Shown: one piece after another, positions 8,035-16,604 of the stretch
Layout of the letters: every line of letters begins with the position of its first letter
How positions within the stretch are numbered: the first letter of the stretch is position 1
Assembly (NCBI RefSeq): GCF_040219635.1
Contig: NZ_JAVJSC010000004.1
Span: 62,001 to 126,000, forward strand
Direction of reading: 5' to 3'
From: Pyruvatibacter sp.
GTDB lineage: Bacteria > Pseudomonadota > Alphaproteobacteria > CGMCC-115125
Length of the DNA: 64,000 nucleotides
The notes under the pieces: generated by a model
Told to the model about the DNA's origin: nothing
The model's database searches: none
What the model saw: the letters and a program-made list of their open reading frames with translations, nothing else
Position numbers and translations under genes: made by a program

Positions 8035-9222
8035 TTAGAGCCCCAGCACTGCTTTCGCAATGATGTTGCGCTGAATCTCGTTGGAGCCGCCATAAATCGA
8101 CGTCTTGCGCATGTTGAAATAGGCCTGTGATGCCCCCAGCGCATAGTCGGGGCCGGGCAGTTCGTTTGAGCCTTCGCCGTTGGGTGCTGCAAATGGATAG
8201 GCGTAATTGCCCACAGCTTCCACGGTGAGTTCGGTAATGCGTTGCTGGATTTCGGTGCCCTTGATCTTGAGGATCGAGCTTTCAGGACCGGGGCCCTTGC
8301 CCTTGCTCTCCTGCGCCAGCGTGCGCAACTCGGTGAACTCAAGCGAGGTCAGGTCAATTTCAAGTTCGGCAATCTTGCGCTTGAAACTGTCGGTCTTGAT
8401 GAGCGGCTCGCCGTCGATGGTTTCAGCACCGGCAATGGTCTTGAGGCGCTCGATGGCCTTCTTGGAGCGGGCCACCCCGGCAATGCCCGAGCGCTCATTG
8501 CCGAGCAGGAACTTGGCGTAGGTCCAGCCTTTGTTTTCCTCACCAATGAGGTTTTCAACCGGCACGCGCACGTCTTCAAGGAACACTTCGTTCACTTCGT
8601 GGCCGCCATCAATGGTGATGATCGGGCGTACGGTGATGCCCGGCGTCTTCATGTCGATGAGCAGGAACGAAATGCCTTCCTGCGCCTTCACTTCGGTGTC
8701 GGTGCGCACGAGGCAGAACATCCAGTCGGCGTGCTGGGCAAGGGTTGTCCAGGTCTTGGAGCCATTGACGACGTATTCATCGCCTTCCCTGACGGCGCGG
8801 GTGCGCAGGCTGGCGAGGTCTGAGCCGGAGCCGGGCTCGGAATAGCCCTGACACCACCAGTCTTCGCCGGACAGGATGCGCGGCAGGAACTTGGCCTTCT
8901 GCTCGTCGTTGCCGTAGTTGAAAATCACCGGGCCCACCATGGCGAGGCCGAACGGCAGCAGCGGCGATGTCTCAGCGCGTGCGCTTTCCTCGCCCCAGAT
9001 GTAGCGCTGCGTCACATTCCATTCGGTGCCGCCATATTCCTTGGGCCAATGGGGAGCGACCCAGCCTTTTTTGTAGAGGATCTTGTGCCAGGCGAGGATG
9101 TCCTCCTTGCCCATTTCCTGCCGGTTCTTCTTCTTGCGAAGCTCGGCGGGGTAATTTTCCGCAATGAACTGACGTACCTCGTCGCGGAATGCCAGGTCTT
9201 CGGGGCTAAACTCAATATCCAT
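8035..9222 (-). CDS. Acyl-CoA dehydrogenase, large-subunit type (pimeloyl-CoA dehydrogenase large subunit-like)
   Basis: A 395-residue acyl-CoA dehydrogenase starting MDIEFSPEDLAFRDEVRQF, with GYSEPGSGSDLASLRTRAV for flavin binding, NGSKTWTTLAQHADW, and the C-terminal YGGSNEIQRNIIAKAVLGL. In place of QxxGGxG it has VEAVGNYAYPF, so it probably forms a heterotetramer with the small subunit at 6750, 158 bp downstream on the same strand. It is strongly similar to the large-type protein at 2302. The start is supported by a GTGGAGGGA ribosome-binding site. PimC-like is my best family name; fatty, cyclic or dicarboxylic acyl-CoA substrates cannot be separated by sequence alone. Confidence 0.86.
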   Translation of the reverse strand: MDIEFSPEDLAFRDEVRQFIAENYPAELRKKKNRQEMGKEDILAWHKILYKKGWVAPHWPKEYGGTEWNVTQRYIWGEESARAETSPLLPFGLAMVGPVIFNYGNDEQKAKFLPRILSGEDWWCQGYSEPGSGSDLASLRTRAVREGDEYVVNGSKTWTTLAQHADWMFCLVRTDTEVKAQEGISFLLIDMKTPGITVRPIITIDGGHEVNEVFLEDVRVPVENLIGEENKGWTYAKFLLGNERSGIAGVARSKKAIERLKTIAGAETIDGEPLIKTDSFKRKIAELEIDLTSLEFTELRTLAQESKGKGPGPESSILKIKGTEIQQRITELTVEAVGNYAYPFAAPNGEGSNELPGPDYALGASQAYFNMRKTSIYGGSNEIQRNIIAKAVLGL

Positions 9223-9524
9223 CTCAATCCCTCCACGGTGCCGGTTTCACCTATGCGATCCATATCGCCCGGCGAAAAAAGGATGCCCATTGCACCCGGC
9301 AGCCAAGTCAATTTGACCAAACTCGATTCAGTGTTGGCGGGATATTAGCCCGCAGCGCTCATGTTTCAAGAAAACTGACGCGGGCGTCATAATGTGGCTC
9401 CCGCGCATCGCTGCCGATAGGGTGGCCATGACGCTACGTTTTGTGTGATGCGATTACGTCACATAACTTACAATTCTGTCGGCAAGAGACCTCAAAACAA
9501 CAAAGCCGATCATTGGATGAGTGA
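9223..9524. other. Divergent intergenic region between the PimC-like and CobS-like genes
   Basis: A 302-bp non-coding stretch holding the promoters of two divergent genes. The only ordered element I see is the TGTGA...TCACA dyad at 9444-9463. I looked for a cobalamin riboswitch because of the CobS-like gene downstream but saw no B12-box-like segment or fitting fold. Confidence 0.5.
9444..9463. promoter_or_regulatory. Candidate operator, TGTGA-N10-TCACA dyad
   Basis: The 20-bp element tgtgatgcgattacgtcaca has perfect outer half-sites and partly symmetric inner bases. It resembles a CRP/FNR-type half-site, but the spacing is 10 rather than 6, so it does not fit canonical CRP. It lies about 60 bp upstream of the CobS-like start codon. 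Function inferred from symmetry only. Confidence 0.3.
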
Positions 9525-10325
9525 ATGACCGAGCCTGATACAAACGCGGATGACGGCTGGACCCTGCGCGCCTGGGGACAGGATTTTCATGCTGCTGCCT
9601 GCACGCTCACACGTTTGCCGCTGCCAGCACCGGCGGCGGATGTGGCACTCTTACCGCGTGTCAGGCGGGCTTACCCGATGGTGGGGGCGTTTGTGGGCCT
9701 TGCCGCGGGAGGCGTGTTTTTTGCAGCTCACGATGTTGGGCTGCCGCTTGCTGTCAATGCTGTACTGGCGGTTGCTGCGCTCATTCTTGTAGGTGGCCAT
9801 ATGGATGATCGCGGCAGCCGCGCGGCAGCGCCGTTGATGGTCGCGACCATGCTGAAAATCTCAAGCCTCTATGTACTTGGAAATGCAGCAACGCCTGGCG
9901 GCGGACCACACATGGTTGTACTGGCGCTTGTCGCAGCCGGTGCCCTGTCTCATGCGGCCGCTCTTTTGCTGGAGCCCGATGCGCAACAATCTGAGGACGA
10001 CGACGACGACGACGACCGTGGCTCCAACGTCGTTATCATGCCGCCGGACGGCACGCAGATAACCGAAGCGGAAATGGACGAAGGAAATGGCCGCGAGCTG
10101 GGCGCACCGGCAACAGCAATTATTTTTGCGCTGGTGGTCACCGCCGCAGCGCTGGGGTTAATTGCCGGTGTCGTTGCAGCGGCTGGTGCAACAGCGGGCG
10201 CATGGCTTGCCCCGCGCATTCTGGCCCGCGAGATAGACGCCCAGACATTGCCCATGCCGCTGGCGCTTCAGCAATCCGCCGAAGTATGGGCGCTGATGGC
10301 GCTGGCGGTGTTGCTGAGTGTCTAG
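9525..10325 (+). CDS. Degenerate cobalamin synthase (CobS)-like membrane protein
   Basis: A 266-residue hydrophobic protein. It keeps the CobS frame: LTRLPLP at 28-34, RAYPMVGAFVGL at 48-59, a run of membrane helices, and a C-terminus (LALQQSAEVWALMALAVLL) matching the CobS end LGAvQQlaEvavLL. The catalytic core is missing. The GALHxDGLADTADG metal loop and about 25 residues after it are collapsed to GGHMDDRGSR (90-99), and GGVTGD near the C-terminus is replaced by EIDAQTLPMP. A seven-Asp acidic stretch (158-164) interrupts the middle. Adenosylcobinamide-GDP ribazoletransferase activity looks very unlikely; a pseudoenzyme or re-purposed membrane protein is more plausible. It faces the SUMT gene and shares stop-codon bases with it. 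Confidence 0.6.
   Translation: MTEPDTNADDGWTLRAWGQDFHAAACTLTRLPLPAPAADVALLPRVRRAYPMVGAFVGLAAGGVFFAAHDVGLPLAVNAVLAVAALILVGGHMDDRGSRAAAPLMVATMLKISSLYVLGNAATPGGGPHMVVLALVAAGALSHAAALLLEPDAQQSEDDDDDDDRGSNVVIMPPDGTQITEAEMDEGNGRELGAPATAIIFALVVTAAALGLIAGVVAAAGATAGAWLAPRILAREIDAQTLPMPLALQQSAEVWALMALAVLLSV
9996..10016 (+). repeat. (GAC)7 trinucleotide repeat inside the CobS-like gene
   Basis: Seven uninterrupted GAC codons encode the Asp tract at residues 158-164 of the CobS-like protein. Such a tract can change length by slippage in whole codons, which is tolerated where the protein is not under catalytic constraint. Confidence 0.8.
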
Positions 10326-11233
10326 GATACCGCGTCTTTAAAAGCAGGGTTCACCAGATGATCCGTGCCCAGAGGGTCAGGATCCAGCGTTCGGCCTTGC
10401 GTCAGCGCGCCAAGCCAGTCCAGACCCTGACGCAGCTTCACAACTTCGCCGATACAGATGATGGCCGGTGCCTCCACCTGCGCCGCCGCAACGTCTGCCG
10501 CAGCAGCGCCAAGCGTTGTTTCCAGCACGCGCTGTTGCGGTGTAGATGCATTGCTGACAACGGCCACAGGCTCTGCTGCGTCGCGGCCAGCCTCGATGAA
10601 GCGGCTTGCAATTATGCCCAGATGTTTCATCGCCATATACAGCACAATGACCGGCGACCCTTTGCCGATGGCGTGCCAGTCCAGCCCGTCCGGCACCTCA
10701 CCGGCGGCACTATGGCCGGTGATAAAGGTCACGGCCTGATTGGTGTCGCGATGGGTGACCGGGATACCCGCATAGGCAAGACCCCCGGTGCCTGCCGTAA
10801 CGCCGGGAATCACCCGGAAGGGTATTTTGGCGGCCACCAGCGCCAACGCTTCTTCGCCGCCACGACCAAACACGAAGGGGTCACCGCCCTTGAGGCGCAG
10901 CACGCGCTTGCCGTCGCGGGCGAGTTCAATCAAGCGGTCTGAAATATCGCGCTGTTTGGGGCTGGGCTTGCCGCCGCGCTTGCCTGCAAACACAAGCTGC
11001 GCAGTTGGTTTGGCAAGCGCCAGAATGCGGTCGTCCACCAGTGCGTCGTAAACAACCGCATCGGCTTCCGCCAGGCCGTGGACCGCGTGAAGGGTCAGCA
11101 GGCCCGGATCGCCCGGCCCCGCGCCTGCCAGCCATACCCATCCCGCATCAAACGCAGGCAGGCCGAAGCGCGCACGCATTTCGCCCGGCAAAACACCGGC
11201 GGCAGGTCGAAGCTGGGTAGGTTTGTCAGTCAT
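10322..11233 (-). CDS. cobA: Uroporphyrinogen-III C-methyltransferase (SUMT)
   Basis: A 303-residue single-domain SAM-dependent methyltransferase that makes precorrin-2 from uroporphyrinogen III, the entry to cobalamin or siroheme. Family motifs are clear: WLAGAGPGDPGLLTLHAVHGL near the N-terminus, YDALVD, GKRGG followed by QRDISDRL, RLKGGDPFVFGRGGEE, and VIPGVTAGTGGLAYAGIPVTHR. The length is slightly above the usual 260-280 residues because of a tail ending in LGTDHLVNPAF. There is no fused CysG dehydrogenase/ferrochelatase domain. It stands alone on its strand; the convergent partner is the CobS-like gene, with which it overlaps by 4 bp. Confidence 0.92.
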   Translation of the reverse strand: MTDKPTQLRPAAGVLPGEMRARFGLPAFDAGWVWLAGAGPGDPGLLTLHAVHGLAEADAVVYDALVDDRILALAKPTAQLVFAGKRGGKPSPKQRDISDRLIELARDGKRVLRLKGGDPFVFGRGGEEALALVAAKIPFRVIPGVTAGTGGLAYAGIPVTHRDTNQAVTFITGHSAAGEVPDGLDWHAIGKGSPVIVLYMAMKHLGIIASRFIEAGRDAAEPVAVVSNASTPQQRVLETTLGAAAADVAAAQVEAPAIICIGEVVKLRQGLDWLGALTQGRTLDPDPLGTDHLVNPAFKDAVS

Positions 11234-11424
11234 CAGCGAAACGATATTATTTCCACTATTTTTGTGTGATTAAAATTGTACCACACTTGGGAATAGATAA
11301 ATACTCCCACTCACCCCACAAGAGGCACCGGACATCGACCAGCGTTTTTCCTATATGTCTCAAGGCCATATGGGCCATAAATACAGGCACATTGCCAGTA
11401 CTTACCACTCGCACGAGGCCGGAA

Positions 11425-12123
11425 ATGTTTAGAAACAACTGGGCGCTGATCGCGCTTGTCGGCTTTGGACTGAGTGCGCTCGTGGTGATTTTGACATTCC
11501 AGAGCCCCGGCACCCTGGCCGTACAAGACAACCAGATGCGGCTGGTCTATCTGGTTTTGTTGTTGGTGCTCGTCGGCTCGTCACTTTTGGCGGGCTGGCG
11601 TGACCACACCAGCCTTGCCCTGCGCCACGCCTTTACCTGGATCGCCATTGGGATCGTGCTGGTCGCCGGATATTCGTTCCGCTACGAGTTTGTGACTATC
11701 AGTTCCCGCATGGCCGGGGAAATATGGCCCGCGACGCCAATAGAGCGTGGCGACGGTTCAATATCATTGCGGGCCGGCCAGGACGGGCACTTCTATGCGC
11801 AAGCACTGGTCAACGGCACCAATGTGCGGTTCATGGTGGATACCGGAGCCAGCGACGTGGCGCTCAGCGCGTCGGACGCGCGGCGGCTCGGCATAGATCC
11901 GGCGCAGCTTCGGTTTACACGTACATATTCGACCGCCAACGGTACGGTGCAAGGCGCGCGGGTGGTGCTTGATGAAATCCGCGTCGGGTCAATTTCCGTG
12001 CGCAACGTCGATGCCTCGGTCACACGCGGTGACGGATTATCGCAATCGTTGCTCGGCATGTCGTTTCTGCGCGAACTGCGCTCGGTCCAACTGGATGGTG
12101 ACAGGCTGATACTGCGGCAATAG
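11425..12123 (+). CDS. Membrane-anchored retropepsin-like aspartic protease (TIGR02281 type)
   Basis: A 232-residue protein with three hydrophobic segments (about 6-25, 38-58, 68-88) followed by a retropepsin-like domain. The catalytic Asp139 lies in FMVDTGASDVALS and the hydrophobic-hydrophobic-Gly partner is LGMSFLREL. This is the clan AA protease family often annotated TIGR02281 in alphaproteobacteria; it would act as a homodimer, with the protease domain outside the membrane. The start at 11425 (MFRNNWALI) follows a GAGG site; the longer frame from 11266 adds a non-family N-terminus. Substrate unknown. It is followed by the phosphomannomutase gene 94 bp later. Confidence 0.82.
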   Translation: MFRNNWALIALVGFGLSALVVILTFQSPGTLAVQDNQMRLVYLVLLLVLVGSSLLAGWRDHTSLALRHAFTWIAIGIVLVAGYSFRYEFVTISSRMAGEIWPATPIERGDGSISLRAGQDGHFYAQALVNGTNVRFMVDTGASDVALSASDARRLGIDPAQLRFTRTYSTANGTVQGARVVLDEIRVGSISVRNVDASVTRGDGLSQSLLGMSFLRELRSVQLDGDRLILRQ

Positions 12124-12217
12124 CCGTGGCAAACGCACAGGTGAAACTGTCGCTTCGGCGTGCTAATCACGGGGCCAACTGACTGTAGTTCCCCACCTGC
12201 CGGAGGCTGTTTTTCCC

Positions 12218-13720
12218 GTGACCCTGCCAACGCCGCGTGCCGATATCATCCCCAATTCGCTGGCCTACGAAAACACCCCGCTGGTGGCCCCGCAGGGCTT
12301 TCGCGAATATGACGCGCGGTGGCTGTTTGAAAAAGAAATCAACCTCCTTGGCATACAGGCGCTGGGCATGGGTCTGGGCACGCTCATTCACGAGCTTGGC
12401 GTCAAACCTGAAATTGCCGTGGGGCATGACTACCGGTCGTATTCCACCAGCATCAAACAGGCGCTGATTACCGGGCTGATGACGGCAGGTGTCAAAGTCC
12501 ATGACATTGGCCTTGCGCTGTCGCCGGTCGCTTACTTCTCACAATTTGCGCTGGATGTGCCGTGTGTCGCCATGGTGACGGCGAGCCACAACGAAAACGG
12601 CTGGACCGGCGTCAAGATGGGTGCGAACCGCCCGCTGACATTCGGGCCCGACGAGATGACGCGCCTGAAGGCCATCGTACTGGAAGGCAAGGGCCTGGCA
12701 CGCGATGGCGGTGGCTATGCCTATGTGGCGGATATGCGCGACCGCTACATCGCTGATCTCACAGACCGGCCCAAGCTTGGTCGCAAACTTAAAGTCGTTG
12801 CTGCCTGCGGCAACGGTACGGCAGGTGCCTTCATGCCTGATGTGCTGAAGGCGACAGGTGCCGAGATCATTCCGCTGGATTGCGAGCTTGATTACACATT
12901 TCCGCGTTACAATCCGAACCCGGAAGACATGCATATGCTTCACGCCCTGCGCGACGCCGTGCTGGAACACAAGGCTGATGTGGGCCTTGCCTTTGACGGC
13001 GATGGCGACCGGTGCGGCGTTGTGGACAACACAGGCGAAGAGATTTTTGCCGACAAGGTGGGGGTCATGCTGGCGCGTGACCTGGCAAAGCAGCACCCGA
13101 ATGCAAAGTTTGTGGTGGACGTCAAATCAACCGGCCTGTTTCTGACAGACCCTGTATTGCAACAGCTTGGAGCCACAACGGACTACTGGAAAACCGGCCA
13201 TTCCTACATCAAGCGCCGCAGCCATGAGCTTGGAGCGCTGGTGGGATTTGAAAAATCCGGCCACTATTTTTTCAATACGCCCATCGGGCGCGGCTATGAC
13301 GACGGGTGTGTCGCGGCACTTGCCATTCTCGACATGCTGGACCGCGCGCCGGACAAAAGCATGGCCGACCTCAAGAATGATCTGCCCAAGACATGGGGCT
13401 CGCCCACCATGTCGCCGCATTGCCCGGATGACCTGAAATATGGCGTGGTGGACAAGGTGGTGGCGCATTACACAAACCTGCACGCCAAAGGCACGCCTGT
13501 AATGGGCCAGAAAATCCGTGATCTTGTGACCGTCAATGGCGTCCGCCTGACGCTTGAAGACGGCACGTGGGGGTTGGTGCGCGCGTCTTCCAACAAGCCG
13601 GGGCTTGTGGTGGTGGTGGAAAGCCCTGCGTCTGAGGCCAACATGCGGGCGATGTTCGAGGAAATTGACGGCGTGCTGTCGCAGTACCCTGACGTTGGCG
13701 ACTACGATCAGAAGCTGTGA
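12218..13720 (+). CDS. Phosphomannomutase/phosphoglucomutase
   Basis: A 500-residue alpha-D-phosphohexomutase that interconverts 6-phospho and 1-phospho sugars (mannose or glucose) for exopolysaccharide or LPS precursors. The phosphoserine loop TASHNENGW has catalytic Ser123. The Mg-binding loop FDGDGDR covers 259-265, the sugar-binding loop is GFEKSGHYFF, and a C-terminal phosphate-binding domain contains RASSNKPGLVV. The start is GTG with GGAGG about 12 nt upstream. It overlaps or abuts the thioesterase gene, so the two are probably co-transcribed. The AlgC/ManB group is likely; preferred sugar uncertain. Confidence 0.9.
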   Translation: MTLPTPRADIIPNSLAYENTPLVAPQGFREYDARWLFEKEINLLGIQALGMGLGTLIHELGVKPEIAVGHDYRSYSTSIKQALITGLMTAGVKVHDIGLALSPVAYFSQFALDVPCVAMVTASHNENGWTGVKMGANRPLTFGPDEMTRLKAIVLEGKGLARDGGGYAYVADMRDRYIADLTDRPKLGRKLKVVAACGNGTAGAFMPDVLKATGAEIIPLDCELDYTFPRYNPNPEDMHMLHALRDAVLEHKADVGLAFDGDGDRCGVVDNTGEEIFADKVGVMLARDLAKQHPNAKFVVDVKSTGLFLTDPVLQQLGATTDYWKTGHSYIKRRSHELGALVGFEKSGHYFFNTPIGRGYDDGCVAALAILDMLDRAPDKSMADLKNDLPKTWGSPTMSPHCPDDLKYGVVDKVVAHYTNLHAKGTPVMGQKIRDLVTVNGVRLTLEDGTWGLVRASSNKPGLVVVVESPASEANMRAMFEEIDGVLSQYPDVGDYDQKL

Positions 13721-13722
13721 CC

Positions 13723-14139
13723 ATGGCGAAGGTTCCTAGCGGCTGGACCCCAATCCACACGTTTGACTACGACACCTTTGAGAAGCTGGCCGGGCCGATC
13801 TACAAGCCGCCGCATCAAGCAGACGGTGAGCAGGTGTATGGCGTGCTCGTGGAGAAGCGCCACTGCAACCCTTACGGCATGTTGCATGGCGGCATGCTGT
13901 CAACGCTTGCAGACACGCTGCTCGGCTCCGTGGTGTACCACGCCACAGGCGGCGTCCCGATAGCGACAATTTATCTGAATACGGAGTTTATTGCCGGGGC
14001 CCGTGAAGGCGACTGGGTGACGGGGCGTGCTGTCCTGCGCAAGAAGGGTCGCCGGGTTGTGTTTACCACCGGTGATTTTCATGTCGGCGACAAGCTGATT
14101 GCGTCATCGTCCGGTGCGTGGGCTGTGATCGGGGCTTAG
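13723..14139 (+). CDS. PaaI-type hotdog-fold thioesterase
   Basis: A 138-residue single hotdog domain. The core HCNPYGMLHGGMLSTLADTLLG matches the PaaI/4HBT pattern, with the catalytic acid region in the HGGMLSTLAD helix, followed by IYLNTEFIAGAREGDWV and GRRVVFTTGDFHVGDKLIA. It should hydrolyse acyl- or aryl-CoA thioesters. Two starts are possible: a GTG at 13717 that overlaps the mutase stop codon (GTGA), or the ATG two codons later at 13723, used here. Translational coupling to the mutase is likely. Its stop overlaps the convergent TauE gene by 4 bp. Confidence 0.85.
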   Translation: MAKVPSGWTPIHTFDYDTFEKLAGPIYKPPHQADGEQVYGVLVEKRHCNPYGMLHGGMLSTLADTLLGSVVYHATGGVPIATIYLNTEFIAGAREGDWVTGRAVLRKKGRRVVFTTGDFHVGDKLIASSSGAWAVIGA

Positions 14140-14972
14140 CCTGCCAGCACGCCGTACAGCATCCGGATGGCCACCAGCGCAAGAAACGCCGCAAAACCCC
14201 GCTTGAGGGTTTGCTGCGGCAACTTGTGGGCCAGCCTCGCGCCGACCGGGGCCATCAAAATGGTGGCAGGAACGATACAGGCAAACGCCAGCAGATTGAC
14301 ATAACCAACGGAGAACGGTGGTGTGCCCGCTTCGCCCCAGCCGCTGGCGATGAAACCAAGCGCGCCGGGCACGGCGATGATCAAGCCCAGTCCGGCGCTC
14401 GTCGCCACGGCCTGATGAATAGTGCGACCATACAGCGTCATCACTGTGTTGCCGAACGTGCCGCCGCCGATGCCCATGAGCGTGGACAAAAATCCGATGA
14501 CGGCGCCTATGGCGTCACTGCCCGGACGCTGTGGCATGTCGTCCGCCAGCTTCCAGCTTGACTTGGCAAACGCCATGTTGGCCGCCACCAGCAGCGCGAT
14601 TGCCCCAAAGACAATTGTCAAAGACCGACCATCGATCATGTCAGCGACGGCGGTGCCGGTTACGACACCAGCGACAACCGGCAATATCCAGCTCTTGAGC
14701 AGCGCTGTATCCACAACGCCGGATTTCATGTGCGCCCGCAATGAGCGGACAGACGTAACGATGATGGTGGCAAGCGACGTGCCCACAGCCACATGCATTT
14801 TCACGTCGTCGGGTATTTCAAAAGCCGTAAAGACGTAAAACAGCACCGGCACAATGACGATGCCGCCGCCAACGCCGAACAGACCCGCGACGAGGCCCGC
14901 CAGCACGCCGGCTCCGGCAAGGGCTGCAACGAAAATGAAAAGGACGGAAAGGTCGATTGCGGCAATATCCAT
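14136..14972 (-). CDS. TauE/SafE-family membrane permease
   Basis: A 278-residue membrane protein with about eight hydrophobic helices and the duplicated TauE/SafE layout. The first repeat has LVAGLFGVGGGIVIVPVL and the second has FLSTLMGIGGGTFGN; these glycine-rich loops define the family. Members export sulfite, sulfoacetate or related organosulfur anions across the inner membrane. No sulfonate catabolism genes are nearby, so the substrate is open. It lies 11 bp downstream of dusA on the same strand and is probably co-transcribed with it. Confidence 0.88.
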   Translation of the reverse strand: MDIAAIDLSVLFIFVAALAGAGVLAGLVAGLFGVGGGIVIVPVLFYVFTAFEIPDDVKMHVAVGTSLATIIVTSVRSLRAHMKSGVVDTALLKSWILPVVAGVVTGTAVADMIDGRSLTIVFGAIALLVAANMAFAKSSWKLADDMPQRPGSDAIGAVIGFLSTLMGIGGGTFGNTVMTLYGRTIHQAVATSAGLGLIIAVPGALGFIASGWGEAGTPPFSVGYVNLLAFACIVPATILMAPVGARLAHKLPQQTLKRGFAAFLALVAIRMLYGVLAG

Positions 14973-14983
14973 GGTGGCGGTAC

Positions 14984-16018
14984 TTACACCGCGGCGGGCG
15001 CGGGCGCACGCTCTTTCATGTCGTTGCCTGAGGGCGCAACCCTTTGCATGGCCTCGCGGATGACTTCAAGGTCAGCGCCATCACGGTGCATGTTCTCCGA
15101 CAGGTGCCGCCGGAATGCCCGTGCGCCCGGCACCCCATGAAACAGGCCGACGACATGGCGCGCCATGGAATTGAGCCGCGTGCCGTTTGCCAACTCGCGC
15201 TCCATGTAGGGCATGAAAGCGTCAAGCACCTGATGCGGTGTGCGGTATGCGGGCGGTGCTCCAAACACGCGGGCGTCCACATCCGCCAGCACAAATGGTT
15301 CGTTGTAGGCTGTGCGGCCCATCATTACGCCGTCCATATGGGTCAGGTGAGCCAGAGCTTGGTCAATGCTCTGTACACCGCCATTAATGCTGATCGTCCA
15401 ATCAGGGTGTTGTTTCTTGAGCGCATGGACCAAAGGGTAGTCCAGCGGCGGCACGTCGCGGTTTTGTTTTGGTGACAACCCATCAAGCCATGCCATGCGG
15501 GCATGAACAATGAGGGCGTCAGCGCCTGCGTTGCGCATCATCTGCGCAAAGCGGGGCAGTATGTCAGCGGGCACCTGATTGTCCACACCGATGCGGCATT
15601 TGACTGTGACGGGCACGTCCACCTGCGCCTTCATGGCCGCCACGCCCCGTGCCACCAGATCAGGCTCCCGCATGAGGCAGGCCCCAAAGCTGCCGGACTG
15701 TACCCGGTCGGAGGGGCAGCCGACATTGAGGTTGATTTCGTCGTAACCAAAATCCGCGCCGATTTTTGCGGCCTGCGCGAGTTCGGCCGGATCTGACCCG
15801 CCGATCTGCAGAGCCACGGGGTGTTCCACCGGTGAGAAACCAAGCAGCCGTTTGCGGTCACCATTGATGACGGCGGCGGCCGTGACCATCTCCGTATAGA
15901 GGCGGGCGTGCGTCGTCATGCAGCGGTGGAACGCGCGGCAATGCCTATCCGTCCACTCCATCATGGGGGCGACAGAGAAGCGATGCGGCGACGCACTGTT
16001 TGGCAGCGGCGGTATCAT
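14984..16018 (-). CDS. dusA: tRNA-dihydrouridine synthase A
   Basis: A 344-residue FMN enzyme that reduces U20/U20a in the tRNA D-loop. It opens with the DusA signature HRFSVAPMMEWTDRHCRAFHR, carries the catalytic Cys101 in NLNVGCPSDRVQSGSFGACL, then KCRIGVD, VHARMAWLDGLSPKQNR and INGGVQS for FMN phosphate binding. Length matches DusA rather than DusB or DusC. It heads a two-gene run with the TauE permease. Confidence 0.93.
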   Translation of the reverse strand: MIPPLPNSASPHRFSVAPMMEWTDRHCRAFHRCMTTHARLYTEMVTAAAVINGDRKRLLGFSPVEHPVALQIGGSDPAELAQAAKIGADFGYDEINLNVGCPSDRVQSGSFGACLMREPDLVARGVAAMKAQVDVPVTVKCRIGVDNQVPADILPRFAQMMRNAGADALIVHARMAWLDGLSPKQNRDVPPLDYPLVHALKKQHPDWTISINGGVQSIDQALAHLTHMDGVMMGRTAYNEPFVLADVDARVFGAPPAYRTPHQVLDAFMPYMERELANGTRLNSMARHVVGLFHGVPGARAFRRHLSENMHRDGADLEVIREAMQRVAPSGNDMKERAPAPAAV

Positions 16019-16118
16019 GCCCCCCTCAATACCGGCAGTTGGGCATAGGTGGCCAGCACATTTCCGCCTTATGCTTATGGCTGACTACGGGGACGTTTAA
16101 ACCGAAAACAGCAGGGCC

Positions 16119-16538
16119 ATGACGCAACCGGACCATATTCCCGAACAGGATATTTACCCGCCCGGAACGTTTACCGGCGAAGAACAGGCGATTGCCGAAC
16201 GGGTTGAGAAGCTTGCCCGGCTTCTGGATGCGCAATTCAGCCTGCCAGGCACGCAGGTGCGGCTGGGGGTTGATGGCCTGCTGGGCATTATCCCCGGCAT
16301 CGGGGACGCCATCGGTTTTTTGCTTGCGGGTTATATTTATTCGGAAGCCGTGCGCGCCAAAGTCCGCAAAAGGACAATCGCTGCGATGGCTGTGAACACC
16401 ATTGTTGACACAGCAGTGGGGGCCGTGCCGGTGCTCGGCGACCTGTTTGATATTGCGTTCAAGGCCAACATCCGCAACGCCAACCTTATTCTGCGCGATA
16501 TGGAACGGCGGGCGGGCGGGCCAGACAAAAAACGCTGA
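16119..16538 (+). CDS. DUF4112-family small membrane protein
   Basis: A 139-residue protein with the DUF4112 core: LDAQFSLPGTQVRLGVDGL, then a glycine/proline-rich hairpin GIIPGIGDAIGFLLAGYIY and its near repeat VGAVPVLGDLFDIAFKAN. Two amphipathic or re-entrant hydrophobic segments are visible. Function is unknown. It lies on the same strand as moaB-moeA, 66 bp upstream of moaB, which may reflect shared transcription rather than a molybdenum role. Confidence 0.8.
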   Translation: MTQPDHIPEQDIYPPGTFTGEEQAIAERVEKLARLLDAQFSLPGTQVRLGVDGLLGIIPGIGDAIGFLLAGYIYSEAVRAKVRKRTIAAMAVNTIVDTAVGAVPVLGDLFDIAFKANIRNANLILRDMERRAGGPDKKR

Positions 16539-16604
16539 TGCTCGCGCTTTTGCAGATGGTGCCGTAAGCTTGCACCCCTTGCCCTCACACAAACGAGCCA
16601 TAGC

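Noticed and set aside
9223..9524. Possible cobalamin riboswitch
   Set aside because: No B12-box-like sequence or matching fold was visible upstream of the CobS-like gene.
10202..10942. 246-codon + strand open frame
   Set aside because: Overlaps the end of the CobS-like gene and runs antisense through SUMT; no family features.
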